Source: JAGMES01 sp023128035 (GTDB lineage Bacteria > Bacillota > Halanaerobiia > DY22613). From it: 64,000 bases of DNA. This document shows positions 32,946-41,192 of this stretch, piece by piece (within the stretch, counting starts at the first letter, position 1; each line of letters starts with the position of its first letter). The notes beneath the pieces are model-generated. The model was not told where the DNA came from and made no database searches. It saw nothing but the letters and a program-made list of their open reading frames with translations. The stretch spans positions 4,169 to 68,168 of the forward strand of contig DAOVRZ010000015.1 in assembly GCA_030627905.1 (NCBI GenBank). The letters run 5' to 3'. The translations under genes and the position numbers were made by a program.

Positions 32946-33437
32946 ATGACTGGATTCGGTGTAGAAAAGAAAGTAAGAAGGGTAATTCGGAGTGAAGACG
33001 AGATAGTAAGTGTAGATCCCGAGATACGTGAGATCATAAGAGCGTGCGATCAAGGAAAATACGACTGGTATGTTACGGATTTTGAAAAACATGAAATCCG
33101 TGTTACAGAGGGAGATCTAGAGTTAATCGTGCAATGGGGATTTGCACCTGGAGCCAAAGTCAATGTATTTATCCCTGATGATAACGGTCGTTTTCAAACG
33201 GATCCTCTGGAGTTATGGATCACTACTACAATAACCAGAAGGTTTTCGGAGGGATGGTGGGCTGTAAAATGGCCTGACGGTAGAAGAGAATTGTTTTTTC
33301 CTGAAAACCAATTAGAGTTATTAGAACCAGCTCCATCTCTTGTAATTGGAGTAGAGCCGGTGGAAGTCGTAGAGATAGAACAAAGTCAACTTGATCTAGA
33401 GATTGGAGAGCAAATTAGTCTATTCGTGGCCTCGTAA
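32946..33437 (+). CDS. Early phage protein with SH3-like module and C-terminal QISLF
   Basis: 163 residues from ATG 32946, with AGGAG eight bases upstream. The centre (GAPGAKVNVFIP-like strand, then ITRRFSEGWWAVKWPDGR) resembles the SH3-like modules of the gene at 29319. The C-terminus reads QSQLDLEIGEQISLFVAS and so contains QLDL and QISLF, two clamp-motif-like segments in tandem. The function is unknown; a role tied to the replication clamp is inferred. Confidence 0.65.
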   Translation: MTGFGVEKKVRRVIRSEDEIVSVDPEIREIIRACDQGKYDWYVTDFEKHEIRVTEGDLELIVQWGFAPGAKVNVFIPDDNGRFQTDPLELWITTTITRRFSEGWWAVKWPDGRRELFFPENQLELLEPAPSLVIGVEPVEVVEIEQSQLDLEIGEQISLFVAS

Positions 33438-33475
33438 CTTGGCCCAGAATTGAGAGATACGAAAGAGGGAATCCA

Positions 33476-33892
33476 TTGGAAAAGATTTTACAGAGAATCC
33501 GTCAAGTTAGAATGACCGTCGAAGAATCGGAAGGTACATTTAAATATACCTGCCACCTAATGAAAACACCCGGAGCTTTAGAACATCATTACACAATTTA
33601 TTTAAACTTAGAAGAGGACATGATCCAGTGGGTTCTCAAAAGAACTGCTTTTACAGGTAGACCTAAGAAAAGACGGTATAAGGATTCTATTTTGGAACAC
33701 TCAGACGAGCAGACTAGAGAAAATGTATGCTTTAGATCAGGCACAGAGCCATTAGAAAATCCTGTGAAGCTTTTAGCACTACTTGAAGAGTTGGCCCGGA
33801 TTGAAAATGGGATTAAGTTCCCACTTGGGAAGATAGAGCAAGTTGGTAAGAAGGCTAGTAAACAAGAGATTGGGGAAGTATCTTTGTTTTAA
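33476..33892 (+). CDS. Early phage protein ending in EVSLF
   Basis: 138 residues from TTG behind AAAGAGGGA. The N-terminal beta segment (TVEESEGTFKYTCHLMKTPG) and helical C-terminus are unrecognised. The last residues QEIGEVSLF resemble the QISLF ends of two other genes of this operon, with Glu replacing the Gln. Confidence 0.55.
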   Translation: MEKILQRIRQVRMTVEESEGTFKYTCHLMKTPGALEHHYTIYLNLEEDMIQWVLKRTAFTGRPKKRRYKDSILEHSDEQTRENVCFRSGTEPLENPVKLLALLEELARIENGIKFPLGKIEQVGKKASKQEIGEVSLF

Positions 33893-33913
33893 TAATGAAA
33901 GCTGGCCCTTGAT

Positions 33914-33950
33914 TTAGAAATAGACCAGCCATAAGCTAGTCTATTTCTAA
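33914..33950. repeat. Perfect 12-bp stem-loop
   Basis: TTAGAAATAGAC (33914-33925) and GTCTATTTCTAA (33939-33950) with a 13-base loop, in the gap after the EVSLF gene. A short A-run follows instead of a T-run, so it may be a processing or attenuation site. Nothing coding is seen from 33893 to 34053. Confidence 0.6.
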
Positions 33951-34053
33951 AAAGGGGATTGAGCAAAAAACTTACGAGAGGTGTTGCGTCTAGATGGTAG
34001 TAGTATGCCTGTTTAGTTAGAATATTATCAAGATTTTAGGTAGGTGATTTGAA

Positions 34054-34194
34054 TTGATCAACCGGAGAAAGTGGATCACAGGAATGTTTTTGATAGTATT
34101 GGTTGGCTTGTGTGTTATTGCAAAAGAAATCGACTGGAGTTGGTTAGCTCTAATTACTGCCCTTGTATGGGCAGATGAAAAGAAAGGGGATTGA
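34054..34194 (+). CDS. Small membrane protein, 46 residues
   Basis: TTG start with AGGTAGGTG upstream. INRRKWITGMFLIVLVGLCV starts with a positive patch followed by a membrane segment (about residues 8-23); a second hydrophobic stretch (WSWLALITALVWA, 29-41) follows, so a two-helix hairpin is likely. The tail DEKKGD is charged. The function is unknown. Confidence 0.5.
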   Translation: MINRRKWITGMFLIVLVGLCVIAKEIDWSWLALITALVWADEKKGD

Positions 34195-34199
34195 TATAC

Positions 34200-34361
34200 A
34201 TGATTGAAGTAACCTGTGGTATTTGTGGTGAGAAGTCTGAGGTAAGTTGTCCTAATGATATATATGGATATTATGAAAAAATAGGAAAAGAATGGATGTG
34301 TAATAAATGCAAAAAGAAGGTAATCGAGATTGCAAAAAGAGAAGCTGCAAAGAAAAGCTAG
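34200..34361 (+). CDS. Small zinc-ribbon phage protein, 53 residues
   Basis: It starts MIEVTCGICGEKSEVSCPND and continues with WMCNKCKKKV, a CxxC...CxxC ribbon with one extra cysteine, then a basic helix. AAAGGGGA lies upstream at slightly long spacing. An overlapping frame (34307-34435, 42 codons, containing SDPYYGGWLGRIMK) might also be coding, but it has no ribosome site. Confidence 0.5.
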   Translation: MIEVTCGICGEKSEVSCPNDIYGYYEKIGKEWMCNKCKKKVIEIAKREAAKKS

Positions 34362-34449
34362 AAGCAAGTGATCCTTATTATGGTGGATGGCTGGGGAGAA
34401 TTATGAAAGAAAAGACAGCAGTTAGTATGGATTGAGAGGAGAGGTAAAA

Positions 34450-34683
34450 GTGATTAAGATATATCACAATAAAGAGAAATTGCCAGAATGTATTAAGAAA
34501 GGGTTAGAGCCCAATGATAAAGGCTGGAAATTCATAATAGTATATGGGGATTCTGTAAATGATATGGATTTTGCAGATGAAATTGCTAAATCTTTAAGTA
34601 GTAATTTTTATGATGGCAAATGTAGAGATGAAGACAGACTTTTTATAGATGTGTTTTTAATCGTGCCTGAAAGGACTGGTTAA
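34450..34683 (+). CDS. Hypothetical phage protein, 77 residues
   Basis: GTG at 34450 is preferred, with GAGAGGAGAGG just upstream; an earlier TTG lies before that site. The product (MIKIYHNKEKLPECIKKGLE, GWKFIIVYGDS) is a small alpha/beta protein without recognised motifs. Confidence 0.5.
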   Translation: MIKIYHNKEKLPECIKKGLEPNDKGWKFIIVYGDSVNDMDFADEIAKSLSSNFYDGKCRDEDRLFIDVFLIVPERTG

Positions 34684-34687
34684 TAAG

Positions 34688-35020
34688 ATGACTGAAAAAA
34701 ATATTTATGAAATCAGCAAGTGTAGCTATTGTTGTGAAGAAGAGAATGTAATTACCCGACCTACTCCTTTTTTAGCAGATGAAGGTATGATGTGTAAATA
34801 CTGCTGGGATAACACCCAAGAAGAGTATAAAAATTCAACAAGTGAATATATTCCTGATTTTGAATCAGGCCCTGGATTTGCAGATACTAAAGTAAAATGG
34901 ATTCAAAAAGAAGTAGAATTTATCAGAAATCTTTTGAAGAGCAAGGATAGAGACATTGTAAAGGAAGCTATTGCAGAATACTTGTTAGATGATCACCTAG
35001 AAAGGACTAGTAAAGAATGA
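34688..35020 (+). CDS. Zinc-finger phage protein, 110 residues
   Basis: The N-terminus has CSYCCEEENV and MMCKYCWDN, consistent with a CxxC...CxxC zinc finger. The C-terminal half is a helical, charged segment (VKWIQKEVEFIRNLLKSKDR). No good ribosome site is visible. It overlaps the sigma-like gene start (ATGA), pointing to coupling. Confidence 0.6.
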   Translation: MTEKNIYEISKCSYCCEEENVITRPTPFLADEGMMCKYCWDNTQEEYKNSTSEYIPDFESGPGFADTKVKWIQKEVEFIRNLLKSKDRDIVKEAIAEYLLDDHLERTSKE

Positions 35021-35478
35021 TTAAAGAAAAGACTGACCAACAGAAGGAATGGGAACGAAATAAGAAGTCATTAGCAATGATACTCAAAGAATATACAAAA
35101 AATAGATCCGACTTAATACTTAATACTGTAGAGCGTGACAACCTAGATTGTTCACCAGGTGCAATTAATTATAAAGCAGTAATATCATCAGCGAGCAATA
35201 GGATAAGCTCAGTGGTTGAGAATTTCACAATTAAAAGTAATGATCTTAAAGATCAAGCAAAGAAATATTATAAAAGAGTAGTACTTATAGAAGGTGCATT
35301 GATTAGGTTAACAGCGAATCAAAGAAAAGTTATCAAGATGAAATATTTCGATGGCTATAACTATGATGACATTGCTGGACTATTACATAGAGATCGTACA
35401 ACAGTAATTAGAATTAGAAATGCAGCTTTTAAGGAATTTCTTAAAATCAACCTAATTAATAAGTATGAGGAAATCTAA
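35017..35478 (+). CDS. Sigma-70-like late transcription regulator
   Basis: 153 residues. The C-terminal region RLTANQRKVIKMKYFDGYNYDDIAGLLHRDRTTVIRIRNAA is a region-4-like HTH as in the ArpU/RinA-type phage activators. It is the last gene before a gap and the packaging and structural genes, the standard place for a late-gene activator. The N-terminal half is a helical unknown. Its target would be the promoter region that follows. Confidence 0.75.
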   Translation: MIKEKTDQQKEWERNKKSLAMILKEYTKNRSDLILNTVERDNLDCSPGAINYKAVISSASNRISSVVENFTIKSNDLKDQAKKYYKRVVLIEGALIRLTANQRKVIKMKYFDGYNYDDIAGLLHRDRTTVIRIRNAAFKEFLKINLINKYEEI

Positions 35479-35680
35479 AACGCCACTGTTTTGCAACCGA
35501 AATGCCACTTGAATTTGACAAATCGAGGGTATATACTTTAATTAGTAAACGACCTCAGAGCTAAACGTCCCAAAAAAGACTGATCTTGAATGAATGTTCA
35601 AGGTTGGTCTTTTTGTATTATAGAGGTAGTTGGCCCGGAGTTAAATCTTCGGGTTTTTTCTATTTGAGGAGGCGAGTAGA
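35479..35680 (+). promoter_or_regulatory. Late control region: candidate promoter and terminator
   Basis: TTGACA (35515-35520), a 17-base spacer and TTAATT (35538-35543, poor -10) could be an activator-dependent late promoter. A hairpin at 35574-35611 (AAAGAC...CTTGAA paired with TTCAAG...GTCTTT) followed by TTTTTGT is a terminator that would end the early transcript or be read through by late transcription. Confidence 0.5.
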
Positions 35681-36313
35681 TTGTCATACATATCAAATCA
35701 TTCTGGTGTACTAACTGAGGAGTTTCATCCATTACCGAAGCCAGAGAAAGTGAAGAAGGAAAAGGGTAAAGGATTGCAATCACGTTCAAGGCTTCAAGCT
35801 AAGAAGAGTTTAAATAGATCAAAAGTAAATAAACCAAAGTCACAAAAGACCTCTATCGGTAAACAAGTCCGAGCAGAGGTCTTTTTACGTGATAAAGGTC
35901 GTTGTCAAAATCCTAAGTGTGGTGTTAAAGTACCGCTTGGAACTATACCTCATCATCTTATCATCAAGGGTTATGGTGGCAGAGGAGTATTAAAAGAGTT
36001 AGTTGATTCATTACCACTAAGGATATTACTATGTGATAAGTGTCATACTGCTATTCATCATACTGGTGGAGGGATGAAAGGATATGATTTTTATATTGCA
36101 GCAGCCGAACAGGGATATAGAGAAAGGGTAGTCCTGATGGAACTTTTGATCAATGAATGGGCTAAGAGTATTCCTTTGGAAATTGGGGAATTAGCTCAGG
36201 AGATCAGGCAACGTAATACTCAAAGGTGGAATCAATTCTTTGGGTTTGAAATGAACATTGATGATCGTATAGTTGGAGAACATTGGAAAGAGATTTTAGT
36301 TAGTGGAAAATAA
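35681..36313 (+). CDS. HNH-type nuclease protein
   Basis: 210 residues from TTG behind GAGGAGGCG. A basic N-terminus (about 1-65) precedes the HNH core: RDKGRCQNPKCG, IPHHLIIKG, then LCDKCHTAIHH (zinc cysteines and catalytic histidines). The C-terminal helices are unrecognised. The protein could act in packaging or recombination. The 3' end overlaps the next upstream frame slightly. Confidence 0.75.
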   Translation: MSYISNHSGVLTEEFHPLPKPEKVKKEKGKGLQSRSRLQAKKSLNRSKVNKPKSQKTSIGKQVRAEVFLRDKGRCQNPKCGVKVPLGTIPHHLIIKGYGGRGVLKELVDSLPLRILLCDKCHTAIHHTGGGMKGYDFYIAAAEQGYRERVVLMELLINEWAKSIPLEIGELAQEIRQRNTQRWNQFFGFEMNIDDRIVGEHWKEILVSGK

Positions 36314-36377
36314 TCCACAAACTCCACCAATGCCGACAAGCTTGGGGAGACTTAGAATAAAGAAAGGATGGTTAAAG

Positions 36378-36596
36378 ATGGAGTTAAAGAAAAAGAATAC
36401 TGACAAAATATCTAAAGAAAAATTACAGTGGATGGAAGAGGTTGGAATAACAGAATTTGATAAGCCTATGAAGTATTGCCATTGTATTAGTGGAATGTTG
36501 TATTCAGAAGAATACATAAAGAGCACTTCTCTCGAAGTGTTAAAAGAGAAACTTAACAAACAGAATGTGAAAAACAATCTGGAGTTTAAAAATTGA
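36378..36596 (+). CDS. Hypothetical phage protein, 72 residues
   Basis: The ATG at 36378 with AAGGATG is preferred to a GTG at 36303 that overlaps the nuclease gene. The sequence ends in a charged helix; KPMKYCHCISGMLYSEEYIK is the central part. Unrecognised. Confidence 0.5.
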   Translation: MELKKKNTDKISKEKLQWMEEVGITEFDKPMKYCHCISGMLYSEEYIKSTSLEVLKEKLNKQNVKNNLEFKN

Positions 36597-36619
36597 GATG
36601 GAGAAAGGATGATTGAAAA

Positions 36620-36874
36620 ATGTATGATGTAGAAAAAACAGAGTTAATGCTTAGCTATTTTAAAGAGTTAAACAATTTAGAAGCTCCTGATGTTCAAGTC
36701 GTAGATCGAATTAATAATGTTTGTGATGCTATAGAAGATCAGTTAGGCATTAAAGTAAACAAGACCGAACAGCAAGGGCAGACAATAGTAATTAATGCTG
36801 GTGGTGTTTTCACTGAAGAACAGATAGAAAGAATCCAAGAAGCTCTTACAAAATCTTTTGATGCTGGGGTATAG
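36620..36874 (+). CDS. Hypothetical phage protein, 84 residues
   Basis: AAAGGATG lies upstream. It is helical (MYDVEKTELMLSYFKELNNL) with an acidic character and a short beta segment TIVINAGGVF. It abuts the HNH gene. Confidence 0.55.
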   Translation: MYDVEKTELMLSYFKELNNLEAPDVQVVDRINNVCDAIEDQLGIKVNKTEQQGQTIVINAGGVFTEEQIERIQEALTKSFDAGV

Positions 36875-36876
36875 AT

Positions 36877-37191
36877 ATGGCTCAAAAGTTCTCTAAGTCT
36901 TTCTATAACTCTAAAGCATGGAAAGAGTGTAGGAAAGCTTATATACAAAGTGTTACTGGATTATGTGAGACATGCCTAGAGAAAGGTAGAATTGAGCCTG
37001 GTAAGATACTACATCATAAAACAATGCTAACACCACAGAACATCAATGATCCTTACATCACATTGAATTGGGATAACTTGATATATGAGTGTCAAGACTG
37101 TCACAATCAAGAGGGACACGGTAAAGAGAAGAAGGAACTCTTACGTGAAGGACTTATGTTTGATGCTAACGGTGATCTCGTTAAGTTATAG
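36877..37191 (+). CDS. HNH endonuclease upstream of the terminase
   Basis: 104 residues. Zinc cysteines are in CETCLEKGR and CQDCHNQEGHG; the catalytic region is ILHHKTMLTPQNINDPYITLNWDNLIYEC. Small HNH proteins encoded just before terS/terL are needed for specific cos cleavage in several HK97-type phages. This position and size fit that role. Confidence 0.88.
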   Translation: MAQKFSKSFYNSKAWKECRKAYIQSVTGLCETCLEKGRIEPGKILHHKTMLTPQNINDPYITLNWDNLIYECQDCHNQEGHGKEKKELLREGLMFDANGDLVKL

Positions 37192-37302
37192 CCCCCCCAT
37201 AAAAGCCACGAGCCCTTGAAAGAGTAAGACCGAGGGGGAAGGACAATTTTTACGCACGTCATTTTACATACGAGGGGGGGTTAAGGGAAAGGAAGCGATT
37301 TT
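37192..37302. other. Candidate cos region
   Basis: The HNH-terS gap contains a run of seven C (37192-37198 area) and a matching run of seven G near 37274-37280, plus several GAG and CCGAGG motifs, in an otherwise AT-rich genome. HK97-type cos sites normally lie exactly here. The cut position cannot be read. Confidence 0.4.
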
Positions 37303-37653
37303 ATGAATGAAATAGAAAAAGATAAGTTGATTAAGAAAGAAATAAGAGTACTTAAAAAACTCACCAAAGATATAGACGAAGATAAGAAAATATTTTCTCA
37401 AAGATTAATAGAGCAAGCCGCGTTCATGTATGCGACGTTACAAGAATTGCAAGAAATAGTTAATAAAGAAGGTGCAGTTCATTGGTATATTAATGGCGCA
37501 CAAAAAACACTTCGAGAACATCCTGCATCAAAAACTTATAATATTATGATTAAAAATTATTCAAATATAATAAAACAATTGAGCGATATTTCTCCAGCAC
37601 CAAAAAATGAGGTTGATCCTCTGATGGATTATTTAACTAAGAAAAAAAGATGA
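37303..37653 (+). CDS. terS: Terminase small subunit (P27-like)
   Basis: 116 residues, helical. The HWYINGAQKTLREHPASKTYNIMIKNYSNIIKQL segment is characteristic of the P27/Terminase_4 group of small subunits that recognise phage DNA. AAAGGAAG lies before the ATG. It overlaps terL by four bases. Confidence 0.8.
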   Translation: MNEIEKDKLIKKEIRVLKKLTKDIDEDKKIFSQRLIEQAAFMYATLQELQEIVNKEGAVHWYINGAQKTLREHPASKTYNIMIKNYSNIIKQLSDISPAPKNEVDPLMDYLTKKKR

Positions 37654-39323
37654 CATGGTTAGAAGAATACGCTTTAAAGGTTCTTAACGGAGAAATAATC
37701 GCTTGTCATAGGATAAAACAAATTTATAAGTTGTTGCTGGATAAATTGAGAAACCCTGAAAAGTATAAACCTTGGGTGTTTAATGAAGATGAAGCAAATA
37801 GACCTATTGAATTTATAGAAACTTTCTGTAAACAGGCACAAGGTAAGATAGGAGAACCATTAAAATTAATATTATTTCAAAAAGCCAAACATCAAGCGGT
37901 GTTTGGCTTTATTCATGAAGAAACAGGTATAAGACAATATCAAGAGGTTTTAGATATTCGCGGACGTAAGAATGGTAAAACCACAGAACTTGCAGCAGAT
38001 TCAATTTATATGCAAATTGCAGATGATGAGGGTTCGCCAGAGGTATATTTTATTGCAACTAAACTAGATCAGGCCAAAAAGGGATTTAGTGAAGCTCATA
38101 AGATGATCAAGCAAAGCCCATTGTTAAGAAAACACATAAAGAAAAGGGCATCTGATTTATATTCAGCTTTTAACTTTGGTATGGTCAAAGCATTAGCGAG
38201 TAATTCTAATTCGTTAGATGGTTTAAATGGTCATGCGGTTATCATAGATGAGTTAGGAGCTATTAAAAATCGTGATATATACGACTTAATGAAGCAATCA
38301 ATGTCAAGTAGACGACAACCGTTATTGACTTGCATAACTACTAATGGTTTTGTAAGAGAAGGTATTTTTGATAGTCAATATGATTACGCTTGTGGAGTCT
38401 TAGATGGGAAAATAAAAGATGATAGATTTATTCCCTTTATATATGAACTTGACGACAGAGACGAATGGGATAAACCAGAAATGTGGTTAAAGTCTAACCC
38501 TGGACTAGGCACAATAAAATCAGTTGAATTCTTAAAAGATTGTGTTGAAAAAGCTAAGAATGACCCGGGCTTTAAACCTACTGTAATGGTAAAAGATTTT
38601 AATTTTAAAGAAAACGCAGCTAGTGCATGGCTTACATGGGAAGAGCTTGAAAACCCTGAAAAGTTTAAATTTAAGGAAATGGGCTTTGACTATGGTATCG
38701 GTGGAATGGATGCAGCGGATTCTATCGACTTAAATAGTGCGAAGGCTATATGTATGAAACCAGGTGACGATAAAATATATGTTAAATCTATGTATTGGAT
38801 TCCTGAAACTGTTCTGAATGAAATGACTAAAAATGGTAACAGAAGAGAACGTGATAGTGTCCCATATTCTTTATGGGAAAAACAAGGATTATTAAGAGTA
38901 TGGCCAGGTAACAAAGTAGATAAAATTTGTTTTCTAGAATGGTTTAGAGAATTAAGAGAGGAAGATGATCTGTATATTTTAAAAATTGGTTATGACCCTT
39001 GGCATATTGACGACAGTTTATTACGGAGTTTCGAAGGTGAATTTGGGAAAGAGGCTATGGTCAAAGTAAGACAAGGTAGTTTTACATTAAGTGACCCAAT
39101 GAAAAATTTAAGAGCTGATTTAAAAGCCAATAAGATAGTGCATAATGATAATCCAATTGACAAATGGTGTTTAAGTAATACAGAAATTAAAACTGATATA
39201 AATGCAAACATTCAACCAGTCAAAGGATTAGATAATAGAAGGCGTATTGATGGTACTATTTCATTAATATGTGCTTATGTGGCGTTAAATGATTTTAAAG
39301 ACGATTACCTAAACATGATCTAG
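37650..39323 (+). CDS. terL: Terminase large subunit
   Basis: 557 residues. The ATPase has Walker A-like RGRKNGKTTELAA (about residues 108-120) and Walker B AVIIDELGAIKN. The nuclease half (about 345-557) contains FDYGIGGMDAADSIDLN and the late acidic residues. It packages DNA through the portal. It lies directly after terS and before the portal gene, as in HK97-type phages. Confidence 0.95.
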   Translation: MTWLEEYALKVLNGEIIACHRIKQIYKLLLDKLRNPEKYKPWVFNEDEANRPIEFIETFCKQAQGKIGEPLKLILFQKAKHQAVFGFIHEETGIRQYQEVLDIRGRKNGKTTELAADSIYMQIADDEGSPEVYFIATKLDQAKKGFSEAHKMIKQSPLLRKHIKKRASDLYSAFNFGMVKALASNSNSLDGLNGHAVIIDELGAIKNRDIYDLMKQSMSSRRQPLLTCITTNGFVREGIFDSQYDYACGVLDGKIKDDRFIPFIYELDDRDEWDKPEMWLKSNPGLGTIKSVEFLKDCVEKAKNDPGFKPTVMVKDFNFKENAASAWLTWEELENPEKFKFKEMGFDYGIGGMDAADSIDLNSAKAICMKPGDDKIYVKSMYWIPETVLNEMTKNGNRRERDSVPYSLWEKQGLLRVWPGNKVDKICFLEWFRELREEDDLYILKIGYDPWHIDDSLLRSFEGEFGKEAMVKVRQGSFTLSDPMKNLRADLKANKIVHNDNPIDKWCLSNTEIKTDINANIQPVKGLDNRRRIDGTISLICAYVALNDFKDDYLNMI

Positions 39324-39337
39324 AGGGAGGTGGGAAG

Positions 39338-40507
39338 TTGGGGTTTTTTAGTTTCTTCAGGAATAAAACAACAGAAAACGCAGGTTATAAATATGAACTC
39401 ATTACAGAGCGTAGTGGGTTTTATTCGTGGAATGGTCAATTATATCAATCTGACATTATTAGATCCTGCACTAGACCAAAATCTAAAGCCATAGGAAAAC
39501 TATTAGCAAAGCATGTAAGAAAATCAAAGGATGGATTGAAGATCAATCCAGAGCCTTATATTAGATTCTTGTTAGAAGAGCCTAATCCATATATGACAGG
39601 TCAGTTATTGCAAGAAAAACTGACTACCCAATTAGAGTTAAATAATAATGCATTCGCTCTAATTGTCAGGGATGATTTTGGTTTACCTTATCAAATCTAC
39701 CCTTTACCTAGTACAGCAGTTGAGGCTATACATTCAAAGTCTGGTGAATTGTTTTTAAAGTTTAGTTTTAGTAATGGCAAAATACACACATTTCCCTATA
39801 CAGATATAATTCACCTTCGACAGGATTTTAATGAGAATGATATTTTTGGAGATTCCCCAGCAAAAGTTATTACGTCGCTTATGGAAGTTATAAATACAAC
39901 AGATCAGGGAATTGTTAAAGCAATCAAAAACAGTAATTTAATAAGATGGCTTTTAAAATTTAAAACAACACTAAAACCAAAGGATATAACAAATCAAGTT
40001 GAAGAATTTAAAAAAAGTTATATGGATGTTGGCACTGGAACTGGTGGGGTAGCTGCTGTTGATACTAAGGCAGATATAGAGCAAGTAAAACCAAATTCCT
40101 ACGTGCCGAATGCAGCGGTGATGGATAGGACTACAAAACGAGTTTACAACTTCTTCAACACAAATGAGAAGATAGTCCAGAGTAGTTACAACGAGGACGA
40201 ATGGAACTCATATTATGAGAGTCAAATCGAACCTCTTGCAAAACAACTAGCAGAAGAGTTTACCAGGAAGTTATTCAACCGAAAACAAAGAAGTTTTGGA
40301 AACAAAATTTTCTTCGAAGCATCTAACCTTCAATATGCTTCAGCAAAAACTAAGCTAAACCTACAACAGATGGTAGATCGTGGTTCTTTAACTCCTAATG
40401 AATGGAGAGAAGTAATGGGACTTGGTCCTATTGAAGGTGGAGATAAACCAGTTCGCAGACTTGATACTGCAGTAGTGAAGGAAGGTGACGACGATAATGA
40501 GGATTGA
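39338..40507 (+). CDS. HK97-type portal protein
   Basis: 389 residues from TTG behind GGGAGGTGGG. Family features are the N-terminal YQSDIIRSCTRPKSKAIGKL, LEEPNPYMTGQLLQEKLTTQ and the C-terminal LTPNEWREVMGLGPIEGG. Twelve copies would form the DNA entry channel and head-tail vertex. It overlaps the protease gene by 11 bases. Confidence 0.95.
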   Translation: MGFFSFFRNKTTENAGYKYELITERSGFYSWNGQLYQSDIIRSCTRPKSKAIGKLLAKHVRKSKDGLKINPEPYIRFLLEEPNPYMTGQLLQEKLTTQLELNNNAFALIVRDDFGLPYQIYPLPSTAVEAIHSKSGELFLKFSFSNGKIHTFPYTDIIHLRQDFNENDIFGDSPAKVITSLMEVINTTDQGIVKAIKNSNLIRWLLKFKTTLKPKDITNQVEEFKKSYMDVGTGTGGVAAVDTKADIEQVKPNSYVPNAAVMDRTTKRVYNFFNTNEKIVQSSYNEDEWNSYYESQIEPLAKQLAEEFTRKLFNRKQRSFGNKIFFEASNLQYASAKTKLNLQQMVDRGSLTPNEWREVMGLGPIEGGDKPVRRLDTAVVKEGDDDNED

Positions 40508-41192
40508 TGTAAAAGGTGTCATTGTATCAAATGGCGATAAATATTATTATGATTGGTTTGGTATAGAGTCCACTAGCCCACAAGATGTAAGTAAAAAAAT
40601 AGTAGAAGCAAATGGAGAAGATTTAGAGGTTCACATCAATAGTCCTGGTGGGGATGTATATGCTGGATCAGAAATATATACTGATCTAAAAGCCTACTCA
40701 GGAGATGTAAATATCAAAATTGTTGGTGTAGCAGCAAGTGCGGCAGGTGTAATAGCTATGGCTGGTAAAAGTTCAATCTCACCAACCGCTCAATTTATGA
40801 TGCACAATGTTGGTTCTGGTGCTTATGGTGACTATAGAGCATTTGAACACGAGGCGGAGGTCTTGAAAAATTATAATGTTTCGATTGCTAACGCCTACAG
40901 GCTAAAGACTGGAATGAGTCATGAAGAACTTTTAGAACTCATGAATAAAGAAACGTGGCTCAACGCTCAGCAAGCAGTGAAGCATGGTTTTGTAGATGAA
41001 ATCATGTTCGATGAAGGAAATATGTTAGTTGCAAGTGCAACTAATGGGATGATGTTACCACCAGAAGTAATAAACAAAATCAGGAACCAGATTAAAATAC
41101 CTGGTCAAAATCCACTAGAAAATAAAGATTTAAAACTAGCTCAGGCAAGGTTAAATTTATTAAAGTTAAAGGGAGGAAATTTAAATGTTTAA
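40497..41192 (+). CDS. ClpP-like prohead protease
   Basis: 232 residues from ATG 40497 with GGAAGGTG upstream. The ClpP fold shows INSPGGDVYAGSEIY, catalytic Ser in GVAASAAGVIAMAG and His in AQFMMHNVG. It matures the capsid by removing the scaffolding part of the major capsid protein. It overlaps portal and capsid genes, as usual in this gene order. Confidence 0.93.
   Translation: MRIDVKGVIVSNGDKYYYDWFGIESTSPQDVSKKIVEANGEDLEVHINSPGGDVYAGSEIYTDLKAYSGDVNIKIVGVAASAAGVIAMAGKSSISPTAQFMMHNVGSGAYGDYRAFEHEAEVLKNYNVSIANAYRLKTGMSHEELLELMNKETWLNAQQAVKHGFVDEIMFDEGNMLVASATNGMMLPPEVINKIRNQIKIPGQNPLENKDLKLAQARLNLLKLKGGNLNV

Noticed and set aside
34017..34367. 116-residue open frame on the minus strand
   Set aside because: It lies opposite two short plus-strand genes with ribosome sites and zinc or membrane features; it has no ribosome site and looks like antisense noise.
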